Shown here in pieces: positions 1 through 7,201 of a stretch of DNA of 48,507 bases. The DNA comes from Defluviitaleaceae bacterium (GTDB lineage: Bacteria > Bacillota > Clostridia > Lachnospirales > WQUN01): positions 1 to 48,507 of the forward strand of contig WQVD01000022.1 of assembly GCA_009781755.1 (NCBI GenBank), given 5' to 3'. The notes beneath the pieces are model-generated. The model did no database searches, was not told the DNA's origin, and saw nothing but the letters and a program-made list of their open reading frames with translations. The position numbers and the translations under genes were made by a program. Numbering within the stretch: position 1 is the first letter of the stretch; every line of letters begins with the position of its first letter.

Positions 1-2
1 CC

Positions 3-1367
3 CCAGGGACAACCCCCGCGCCACCACCGGCCGCGGCCCCCGCGCCAGCGACAGCCCCAGCGCCAACAACAGCCACAGCCCCCGCGGCAGCGACAGCCCC
101 CACGCCAACAACCACCCCTGCGCCAACCACCCCTCCAACAAGTGATGAACCCGACATCAATAATGTGCCGGACACAGATGTATATGAACCCACCAACGAT
201 GACCCCGCCGCGGCAGATGGCGCAAACAACGACTCCGTCAATAACGCCGCAACCCATGAAAACGCCGCCAACAACCAATACAACCCAAACGACACCGACG
301 GATCAACCGAGCTTGATGCCGAGTCATATCCCGAACCCTATACCGCTCCCCCCACCGAACCTGAAAGCAAAACCGCTGAAAGCATCGTGCTTCCCGCGCA
401 ATCCATATCACAAACCCAACAATTCCCCATCCAAATGGGTACGATTACCATTGAATTGGAAGCTTACGGCATTGCACTAACAATTTTGGACACCGCTGCG
501 GTCATAACCGCAGTATTAACCGCGGACGAAATTGCAAACATTGCGGCAGGAGACAATGTCGTTATCCGCCTACGCGTTATACGGTTGGACGAAAACGGCA
601 TGTCATCTGCCGTCCGTACCGACATTGAAACCGGCGTGCGCACCTTGTCTCAAGAAATCGAAGGTCTTGCTTTGAGCGCTGTTTTGTCCATCACAACGGA
701 AAAAAGCGTCAATGGCGGCAATTGGGTAACGGCGGAATATCTGCGCAACGATATAACCCTGCGCATTGCCATTCCGGATGATTTACACCGCGCCAACGCT
801 TCCTTTTTCATGTTGCGTCACCACAACGGTATTATGTCATTGCTACCCAATTTGGGCGACGACCCTTATACCATCACTTTCAGCACGGATCGTTTTTCTC
901 CATTTGCCATTCTTTACACGGCGCAGCGGTTTGCATTGGGTAATACCATGCACGTAGAAATTTTGAACGCATCGGGTTTTAGCTTCCAATTTGGTAATTT
1001 TACAATGCTGGTATTTGCACCGTTTGGTTATCATGCGTGGGCGTTGCTTAATTTGGCTTTGAGCATCCTGAGCTTGATTTTGGCGGCATATTTTGTAACA
1101 AAAGCGTTAATCAAAAAAAGGCGCGACGAAAAAGAGGGCACCGATGACCTCCATCCCGAAGCACTTGAATTTATTGGTGCCAAGTGGCTTGCACTAACCG
1201 CCGCATTGGCGTTGGTCGCAGTATTCTTGTTTATATTGATGCAACCCTTTGGCAGCGAAACGATATTGCTGTTTGATTTCTGGGTGGTTATCCATGTGCT
1301 GATTGTTGTGGCACAACTAACGGCCATGTATGTAAGCAAAAAAGAAAAAGTGGCCCGGTATGAATAA
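3..1367 (+). CDS. Pro/Thr/Ala-rich surface protein with C-terminal membrane segments (5' end missing)
   Basis: The frame is open from base 3, so the gene starts upstream of the window; the first possible internal start is a GTG at 165. The visible part opens with about 55 residues of Pro/Ala/Thr linker, then an acidic Asn/Thr stretch. A beta-rich region follows (about codons 140-300) of the type common near the C-terminus of Firmicutes surface proteins; its end has the recognisable D-DPYTITFSTDRFSPFAI pattern. The last 110 codons hold about three hydrophobic segments (around base positions 1030-1100, 1180-1245 and 1260-1330) separated by a Lys/Arg-rich loop, suggesting membrane anchoring with an extracellular N-terminal part. 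The stop overlaps the next gene by 8 bp, so the two are probably co-translated. Function unknown; a surface adhesin or sensor partner is an inference. Confidence 0.75.
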   Translation, partial: PGTTPAPPPAAAPAPATAPAPTTATAPAAATAPTPTTTPAPTTPPTSDEPDINNVPDTDVYEPTNDDPAAADGANNDSVNNAATHENAANNQYNPNDTDGSTELDAESYPEPYTAPPTEPESKTAESIVLPAQSISQTQQFPIQMGTITIELEAYGIALTILDTAAVITAVLTADEIANIAAGDNVVIRLRVIRLDENGMSSAVRTDIETGVRTLSQEIEGLALSAVLSITTEKSVNGGNWVTAEYLRNDITLRIAIPDDLHRANASFFMLRHHNGIMSLLPNLGDDPYTITFSTDRFSPFAILYTAQRFALGNTMHVEILNASGFSFQFGNFTMLVFAPFGYHAWALLNLALSILSLILAAYFVTKALIKKRRDEKEGTDDLHPEALEFIGAKWLALTAALALVAVFLFILMQPFGSETILLFDFWVVIHVLIVVAQLTAMYVSKKEKVARYE

Positions 1368-2493
1368 CAAGCTCAAATTGCGGATGTACATTTTATTAAT
1401 GGTTACTGTCGTGGTATTAATCGGCGGTGTGTTTGGCATGGTGTACGTCATATCGCGCAATGCCATGCTGGATGACATCCGTGAGCGCGCCGTAGGTGTC
1501 AAGGAATATATCTTGACCATGATTTATGCAGAAGACATCATCGATATTGGGCAATCTACACCAGAGGGCATCCGTGCCGCCACACAAATACAAACGATAG
1601 GCGACCGCCTTGCGGGCATTGGCAACTTGTCGCGTTTGTACTTGGCCACGCTAGATGATGAGGGTAGCATCATAACTTCGTTGATGGCGCTGGGCGATGA
1701 TTTTGTGCCAACTGGGGAAGCCGCGGACGATTTGCGGCGAAGCTTGCGCGATGACGTCGCCGTCATGGGGCGGCGCATATACCGCACGCAGGACGGCAAC
1801 GTGTACACCATCTTTTGGCCAGCACGCAACCAGGCTGGTGAGTTGCTGGGTGTCGTGAGTATGGAATTTTCTACCGAAAATATTTTTGCGCTGCATCGCG
1901 AGGCGGCGGTGTATTCTCTTGCATTGTCTGCGGTGCTGTTGGCGCTTATTTCGATTATCGCGTATGTGTCCATCAACCGCGTGGCCGAGCCTATTTACAA
2001 GAAATTGGCCTACAACGATATGATGACCGGATACGAAAACCGCATGGCCTTTGAACATCGCCTGCGCGAATGCGCAAGACTCGCAGAGGCCGGTAAGAAA
2101 ATAACGTTAATGATATGCGATATGAACAACTTAAAAGTCGTTAATGATGAGCACGGGCATAACGAAGGCGATGTGTATTTAAAAAATACGGCGGATATTA
2201 TCTTCGAGCACTTGGACGGCAAAGGGTCGTTGTATCGTATCGGCGGTGACGAATTTGCATGCATTCTTACGGAAGTTCCTGACGATGAAGTAATGCGCAT
2301 CATCAACGGCCTGCGCACAGAAGAAAGAATGGCGCATCCGCTACAACGCTTTAGCTGCGCATGCGGTTACGCCACCTATGACCCCGAAAAAGACAACACC
2401 ATACGCGATTTATTCAAGCGCGCAGACGTGGATATGTACAAAGAAAAAAAACGGATCAAAAGCGGAGAACAATCCCCGTTAAATAGTCGATAA
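1360..2493 (+). CDS. Membrane-anchored GGDEF diguanylate cyclase
   Basis: 377 residues. A transmembrane helix at about 9-31, an extracellular sensor region (33-183, about the size of a single Cache-like domain, not assigned) and a second helix at 184-204 precede a cytoplasmic GGDEF domain. The active-site motif GGDEF is intact at 295-299, so it should make cyclic di-GMP from two GTP. No RxxD inhibitory site is visible upstream of the motif, so product feedback may be absent. It overlaps the upstream surface-protein gene by 8 bp, which suggests that the ligand or surface state is linked to c-di-GMP output. A bidirectional terminator follows at once. Confidence 0.9.
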   Translation: MNNKLKLRMYILLMVTVVVLIGGVFGMVYVISRNAMLDDIRERAVGVKEYILTMIYAEDIIDIGQSTPEGIRAATQIQTIGDRLAGIGNLSRLYLATLDDEGSIITSLMALGDDFVPTGEAADDLRRSLRDDVAVMGRRIYRTQDGNVYTIFWPARNQAGELLGVVSMEFSTENIFALHREAAVYSLALSAVLLALISIIAYVSINRVAEPIYKKLAYNDMMTGYENRMAFEHRLRECARLAEAGKKITLMICDMNNLKVVNDEHGHNEGDVYLKNTADIIFEHLDGKGSLYRIGGDEFACILTEVPDDEVMRIINGLRTEERMAHPLQRFSCACGYATYDPEKDNTIRDLFKRADVDMYKEKKRIKSGEQSPLNSR

Positions 2494-2503
2494 AATTTCG
2501 CAT

Positions 2504-2536
2504 AAAAAAACGCCCATTACAATCGGGCGTTTTTTA
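2504..2536. terminator. Bidirectional intrinsic terminator between convergent genes
   Basis: A CGCCC/GGGCG stem (2511-2515 with 2525-2529) is flanked by an A-run on the left and a T-run on the right. It can therefore stop transcription from both the plus-strand GGDEF gene and the minus-strand REC-GGDEF gene. Confidence 0.85.
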
Positions 2537-2551
2537 TTTTCATTTTATTTT

Positions 2552-3484
2552 TTATTGCGTGGTTTTGGGCGGCAAGTCGGCGAATGCGCAGGCGCGGTTG
2601 CGGCCGGATGTTTTGGCGCAGTATAGCGTATTGTCTGTGTCGGACACGAATTTATTTAAAGGGTATTCGTTGCCTTTGTCGGGGATGACGGTGTTGATGC
2701 CTATGGAAATGGTGATGTGGGTGACAGTGCCGTCGGGCAGGGGTAGTTCCAACTTTTCGATGTTGGAACGGATGCGTTCGGCTACGGCGCGTGCACCTGC
2801 GAGGTCAGTTTCGGGCAAAATGACGACAAATTCCTCGCCGCCCCAACGTGCGCATATGTCGGTGGCGCGTGCTAGGCTGGCCTTGATGGTTTGCGCCGCA
2901 GACCGTAGCGCGTAATCGCCTTGTATATGGCCGTTGGTATCGTTGTACAATTTGAAATTGTCAATATCTATCATCATGAAGGATAAGGGTTTTTGGCTGC
3001 GTATGGCGCGTGCCCATTCCTGCTCGAGCTGATCGTAGAAGAAGCGGCGGTTGCCGATGCCTGTGAGCTCATCGGTGATAGAATTGCGGTGTATTTGGCG
3101 GATTTGATTGACGATTTGTATTTGGTTGCGTACACGCAGTTTGACTACGGCTGAGCTGAAAGGCTTGTTGATGTAATCCGAAGCGCCCAAGGTAAAGCCG
3201 CGTTCCTCGTCTTCGGCTTGGGTCAAGCCGGTGATGAAGATGACGGGGATGTCTGCCGTTAGGGAGTTTTCTTTTAAAGCAGCAATAGTCTCGATGCCGC
3301 ACATTTGGGGCATGACAATGTCCAGCAAGATTAAATCGGGCACCTTGGTACGGGCAATTTCCAAGCATTTGCAACCGTCTGTTGCCGTGTACAAGGTATA
3401 TTCGTCTTGCAAAATGTGTGTAAGCGTGTCCAAATTAAATGCGGAGTCATCGGTGATCAAGATGGTATTTTTTTTGCTGTACAT
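2552..3484 (-). CDS. Response regulator with diguanylate cyclase output (REC-GGDEF, PleD/WspR type)
   Basis: 310 residues. The N-terminal receiver domain (about 6-120) has the acidic pair D12/D13, phospho-acceptor D55 in LLDIVMP and the conserved K107 of KPF. The GGDEF domain has GGEEF at 215-219, and five residues before it the I-site RATD (206-209), spaced as in PleD, so it should be both active and inhibited by c-di-GMP. The ribosome site AAGGAGG lies just before ATG 3484. It starts only about 24 bp after the stop of the SpoVD-like PBP gene with no terminator visible, so it is probably the last gene of the division operon. No histidine kinase is present nearby. Confidence 0.93.
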   Translation of the reverse strand: MYSKKNTILITDDSAFNLDTLTHILQDEYTLYTATDGCKCLEIARTKVPDLILLDIVMPQMCGIETIAALKENSLTADIPVIFITGLTQAEDEERGFTLGASDYINKPFSSAVVKLRVRNQIQIVNQIRQIHRNSITDELTGIGNRRFFYDQLEQEWARAIRSQKPLSFMMIDIDNFKLYNDTNGHIQGDYALRSAAQTIKASLARATDICARWGGEEFVVILPETDLAGARAVAERIRSNIEKLELPLPDGTVTHITISIGINTVIPDKGNEYPLNKFVSDTDNTLYCAKTSGRNRACAFADLPPKTTQ

Positions 3485-3508
3485 AGGTTGCCTCCTTATT
3501 AATTGGGA

Positions 3509-5809
3509 CTAGCGGCGGCGCATGCGCAATATGGTTTGGATGCCTTGCTCTACGACGGTGCCGGGCGCGGGGTATTGGCGGTATACGACATAATTGGCCA
3601 ATTCTGTCGTACCGCCAAACCACATCGGTATAAACGTGGCGTCCCGCACAAATTGCGAAGCGATATCACCGTACAGCCCTACTACATCGGGCATTACGGT
3701 CATGCCGCCGGGGATGGCGGTGGCCGGGTCGGTATGGATTTGCACGGGGATGGTCCATGGTAGCGGGCGCGTGTTGTCCGGCCCCGGGAAGGTATGCGTA
3801 ATTACCGTGCCGCCGCCCACAATTTGGAAGCCGATTTCCAAGTTTACCAAGTTGCGCACGGCGTCGGACACGCGGTGTCCGGTGAAGTCCAGCATCGGAT
3901 GCACCGGAATGACCGGACTGGTGTCATACTCCAAGTAAGGGCCTTCTGAGGGGGGCATGTTGCGCATGATGATTAATTCTTGCAAGAAGCTGCGCAGTAC
4001 AGGCGCCAGCGTGTTGCCCGCCGTGCGTCCTTGTTCTACGTTTTCGGCTACGATAAAGATGATAAATTCGGGATTTTCTACCGGGGTGTATATCCAATAG
4101 GCAATGGACACTTCATCGCGGTCGGCGCCGCGTTCGGCTGTGCCGGTTTTGCCGCCGATAGAATGGCCGGTAATGCGTGTATTGCGTCCGGTGGCCTGTG
4201 GATCTAGGATGGTTTGTTCAAGCTCGGTGCGCATCCAGTCGGAGGTTTCTTGCGATATGGCGCGGCGAATGACTTGCGGCCGCGTTTCTTGTACCACCAC
4301 GCCGTTTTCGTCAATGACGTGCGACACGATAAACGGACGCATCACATTGCCGCCATTGATCAGCGCTGCGAAGCTGGTAATCGATTGTATCGAAGTGGCG
4401 TTAAAGCCCTGGCCAATGGAGCTGGTGGCCAATTGGACAGGCCCCAACATATGAAGCGGATACATTACATAAGGCGACGAAACGGCCGCCTCACCGGGCA
4501 AGTCAATGCCCGTGCGTTCGCCATAACCGAAGTAGCCGCGGTAACGGTAGAATTCATCGCGCCCCAAGCGCTGCATTATTTGGATCGTACCCACGTTGCA
4601 CGACTGCGACAAAATCTGCGAAACATTTACGGTGTGATGCGCATGACCGCCGAAACATCGGATTTGTACGTTGCCGACGGTGATGATGCCTTCACAAAAA
4701 AAGGTGTCATGCGGTTGGATAATTCCTTCTTCCAGCGCGGCAGCCACAACGATGGGTTTGAAAATCGACCCCGGCTCAAATGTATGGATGGTGTGATAAT
4801 TGCGCCACATATAATCACGCGCGTTTTGGCGTTCTTGCGCGGTTTTGTATTCCCAAAGGGCATAAATTGAAGGATCGGAGAAGAGCTCGACGTTGAAGGG
4901 TTCTGCCAATGAAAATGTAGGGGCTTGCGCCATGGCGATGATTTCGCCCGTGTCGGGGCGCATGACAATCATGCCCACTGCGTCGGTTTGGATATCGCGG
5001 AAGACCGCATCTACGGTTTGTTGTGTCAAGCGTTGGATGTCGGAATCCAGCGTTGTGACAATGGTCATACCGTGTTGCACGGGTATTTCACCGCGGGTCA
5101 GGGTGTTGTTGGCGTCAAACTCACGAAAAGTGCGTCCCGCCGCGCCGGAAAGCAGGTTGTGGAATTGCAATTCCAACCCCCACTGGTTGTCGTTGTTGAC
5201 CCCGTGCATAAAGCCAATTACTTGCGGGGCAAAGGTGGGGTCGGGATACGTGCGCAAGGATACTTCTTCTAAGTTAATATCCGTAAAGCGATCACGCAAA
5301 GGGATGGCAATGCCGGCGGGTACCTGCCGCGCAACGATGCGCCAATTGTCGTGGAAGTCGGGTCGCCAAGCGTTGTCGGCGGCATTCCAAATAAACATGG
5401 CGCGCAGCGTTTCCATGGGGATATCCAATTCTTCGTGTAGTGCGGTCAGCGCTTCGTCCATCCACATGCGGCGGTTTGCGCCCCCACGGTTAATGGATAC
5501 ATTTTCGCGGTAGGCCAACATGGATACGTCCAATGCTACATTAAAAACCGATTGGCTCATCGCCAAGGTTTGCATGTTTCTGTCCATGATCCATCCGCGT
5601 TGGGGCGTAACAGTGCTGCCGTGCGACATACGATTAACGCGCCACTCGCTGGACATGCGGTTCAACTCTGCGCCGTCCACCGTTTGGATGCGCCAAAGCG
5701 TAAAAAATAAATACCCCATGAATAAAACAAGGAATATGGTCAGCCCTATAAAACGTTTGTGCCGTCTTTTTGCCATGGCAGAATGGGGGAGTGGTTTTTT
5801 TCGCTTCAT
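3509..5809 (-). CDS. Class B penicillin-binding protein, SpoVD/FtsI type, with PASTA domains
   Basis: 766 residues; a transpeptidase that cross-links peptidoglycan for septum or spore cortex. I chose ATG 5809 because GGAGG lies 8 bp upstream and it follows the ftsL-like stop by 4 bp; the open frame reaches 5920 but that part overlaps ftsL. A single membrane anchor lies near residues 20-38, followed by the PBP dimerisation region. Catalytic motifs are complete: SIFK (348-351), SCN (403-405) and KTGT (554-557). The C-terminus carries two PASTA-like repeats (about 640-766), the second ending at the stop. Its place directly after rsmH and ftsL is typical of spoVD/pbpB; sequence alone does not separate the sporulation from the division paralogue. 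Confidence 0.93.
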   Translation of the reverse strand: MKRKKPLPHSAMAKRRHKRFIGLTIFLVLFMGYLFFTLWRIQTVDGAELNRMSSEWRVNRMSHGSTVTPQRGWIMDRNMQTLAMSQSVFNVALDVSMLAYRENVSINRGGANRRMWMDEALTALHEELDIPMETLRAMFIWNAADNAWRPDFHDNWRIVARQVPAGIAIPLRDRFTDINLEEVSLRTYPDPTFAPQVIGFMHGVNNDNQWGLELQFHNLLSGAAGRTFREFDANNTLTRGEIPVQHGMTIVTTLDSDIQRLTQQTVDAVFRDIQTDAVGMIVMRPDTGEIIAMAQAPTFSLAEPFNVELFSDPSIYALWEYKTAQERQNARDYMWRNYHTIHTFEPGSIFKPIVVAAALEEGIIQPHDTFFCEGIITVGNVQIRCFGGHAHHTVNVSQILSQSCNVGTIQIMQRLGRDEFYRYRGYFGYGERTGIDLPGEAAVSSPYVMYPLHMLGPVQLATSSIGQGFNATSIQSITSFAALINGGNVMRPFIVSHVIDENGVVVQETRPQVIRRAISQETSDWMRTELEQTILDPQATGRNTRITGHSIGGKTGTAERGADRDEVSIAYWIYTPVENPEFIIFIVAENVEQGRTAGNTLAPVLRSFLQELIIMRNMPPSEGPYLEYDTSPVIPVHPMLDFTGHRVSDAVRNLVNLEIGFQIVGGGTVITHTFPGPDNTRPLPWTIPVQIHTDPATAIPGGMTVMPDVVGLYGDIASQFVRDATFIPMWFGGTTELANYVVYRQYPAPGTVVEQGIQTILRMRRR

Positions 5810-5813
5810 ACGA

Positions 5814-6284
5814 TTAGCCTCCAAACACGCGGTTAAAAATATCGGTAAAAAAGACGCGTAATTCCTCCCAAAAAGTGGTGTCGTCGGGCAGGATATTGGC
5901 GTGGGGATTGAACACGACATGGCTGATGGGCGGCACGTTTATGTAGATAATCTGCGAAGGGTCAGGGCGCCCCATGCCCAGCCGGTCGCGGGCGATTTGC
6001 TCAATTTCTTCAATGGTGAAGGGTTGGGGCATTTGGCTGATTAACGTGAGGTTGGCGTCCAATTGCGCATCGCGCGCTTGGCGTGCTTGGGTAACTTCGC
6101 GTCGGGCATCGGCCATATGCGCAGCTGCAACCACCGACCCCAACGCTCCCACAAAAATTAAAACAATCGTAAAAATAATCGGCGGGCTAAAAAAAAACCG
6201 CGCGGGCGTGGTGTCCATTTTGTGTATTTGGTCGCCGCGTTTTAGGTAGACGATGTTGTTTTTCTTCTTGCGGTTTCTGTTCAT
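5814..6284 (-). CDS. ftsL: FtsL/DivIC-like septum protein
   Basis: 156 residues. A basic cytoplasmic N-terminus is followed by one transmembrane helix (about 35-55) and an extracellular segment rich in Ala/Arg/Gln that should form a short coiled coil. This is followed by the EEIEQIARDRLGM motif seen in FtsL/DivIC proteins. Start ATG 6284 overlaps the rsmH stop as ATGA; the longer open frame upstream is the rsmH gene in another phase. FtsL recruits septal transpeptidases at the division ring, consistent with its position between rsmH and the class B PBP. The family is weakly conserved, so the call rests on topology, motif and context. Confidence 0.82.
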   Translation of the reverse strand: MNRNRKKKNNIVYLKRGDQIHKMDTTPARFFFSPPIIFTIVLIFVGALGSVVAAAHMADARREVTQARQARDAQLDANLTLISQMPQPFTIEEIEQIARDRLGMGRPDPSQIIYINVPPISHVVFNPHANILPDDTTFWEELRVFFTDIFNRVFGG

Positions 6285-7201
6285 ATTTTCTCCGCTATGC
6301 GTAGTTTTGCGCTGTGGGCGCGGTTGTTGGCGGTTAATTCGTCTTGGCTGGGCAGGATGGGGCGGCGAGTGATTTCGCGCAGTTGCGGTACTTTGCCGCA
6401 TGCGCAGTAGGGAATATCGCGCGGGCAGGTACAAGGCCGTGCCATCGTGCGGAATAATTGCTTGACGATGCGATCCTCCAGCGAGTGGAAGGTGATGACC
6501 GCCAGCCGCCCGCCGGGGTTGAGCAGCGCGATGATATCGGTGAGCGCGTTTTGCAACGGTGCTAACTCGTCGTTGACGGCAATGCGCAGTGCCATGAAGG
6601 TGCGCATCGCGGGGTGCTGTCCATGGAGTGCCTTGGCAGGTACGGTGGATTTTATGATTTCTACCAGTTGCTGTGTGGTTGTGATGGGATGGGCCGCGCG
6701 TTGATTGATAATGGCGCGGACGATGCGCGGGGTGAAGCGTTCTTCGCCGTATTGATACAGGATTTTGGTTAGTTCGGCGGGGGTGGCGTGATTGACGAGG
6801 TCTGCGGCGGATTCACCCTGCGTGGGGTTCATGCGCATGTCCAAGGGGCCGTCAAACCGGTAGGAAAAACCGCGTTCTGGCGTGTCCAATTGGAATGATG
6901 ACACGCCCAAGTCCAGCAATACACCGTCCACTTTGTGGATGCCTTGTTCGTGTAGCAGCTTGTCCATGTCGTGGAAATTGCCGTGTATGGGTATTAAGCC
7001 GGGAACGCGTGCGGTCGCCGCCGCCAATGCTTGCGGGTCGCGGTCAATGCCGTACAGCTTGCCATTGCCAAGCTGCGCCATGATTAACGCCGAATGGCCG
7101 CCGCCACCCAACGTGCCGTCTACATAGATGCTGTCGGGTCGGATGTTTAACGCGTCAATGGACGCATGCGGCAATACCGGCAAATGATGAAAATCTACCA
7201 C
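6281..7201 (-). CDS. rsmH: 16S rRNA (cytosine-1402-N4)-methyltransferase
   Basis: 306 residues, the normal family length. The SAM-binding motif VDGTLGGGGHS is at 27-37 and the GVLLDLGVSS motif near 94-103; the C-terminus keeps the conserved FHSLEDR segment and a Cys-rich tail (CTCP, CAC). It methylates N4 of C1402 in the ribosomal P site. The start is GTG 7201, which overlaps the end of the class A PBP gene by 7 bp with no separate ribosome site, so translation is probably coupled. In most Firmicutes mraZ precedes rsmH; here that place is taken by a class A PBP. Confidence 0.97.
   Translation of the reverse strand: MVDFHHLPVLPHASIDALNIRPDSIYVDGTLGGGGHSALIMAQLGNGKLYGIDRDPQALAAATARVPGLIPIHGNFHDMDKLLHEQGIHKVDGVLLDLGVSSFQLDTPERGFSYRFDGPLDMRMNPTQGESAADLVNHATPAELTKILYQYGEERFTPRIVRAIINQRAAHPITTTQQLVEIIKSTVPAKALHGQHPAMRTFMALRIAVNDELAPLQNALTDIIALLNPGGRLAVITFHSLEDRIVKQLFRTMARPCTCPRDIPYCACGKVPQLREITRRPILPSQDELTANNRAHSAKLRIAEKI

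Noticed and set aside
142-480. 112-codon frame at the left edge
   Set aside because: Out-of-frame reading of the Pro/Thr-rich linker of the surface-protein gene, which stays open through the edge.
4214-4870. 218-codon plus-strand frame opposite the class B PBP
   Set aside because: Shadow of a GC-biased gene; the PBP frame carries all catalytic motifs.
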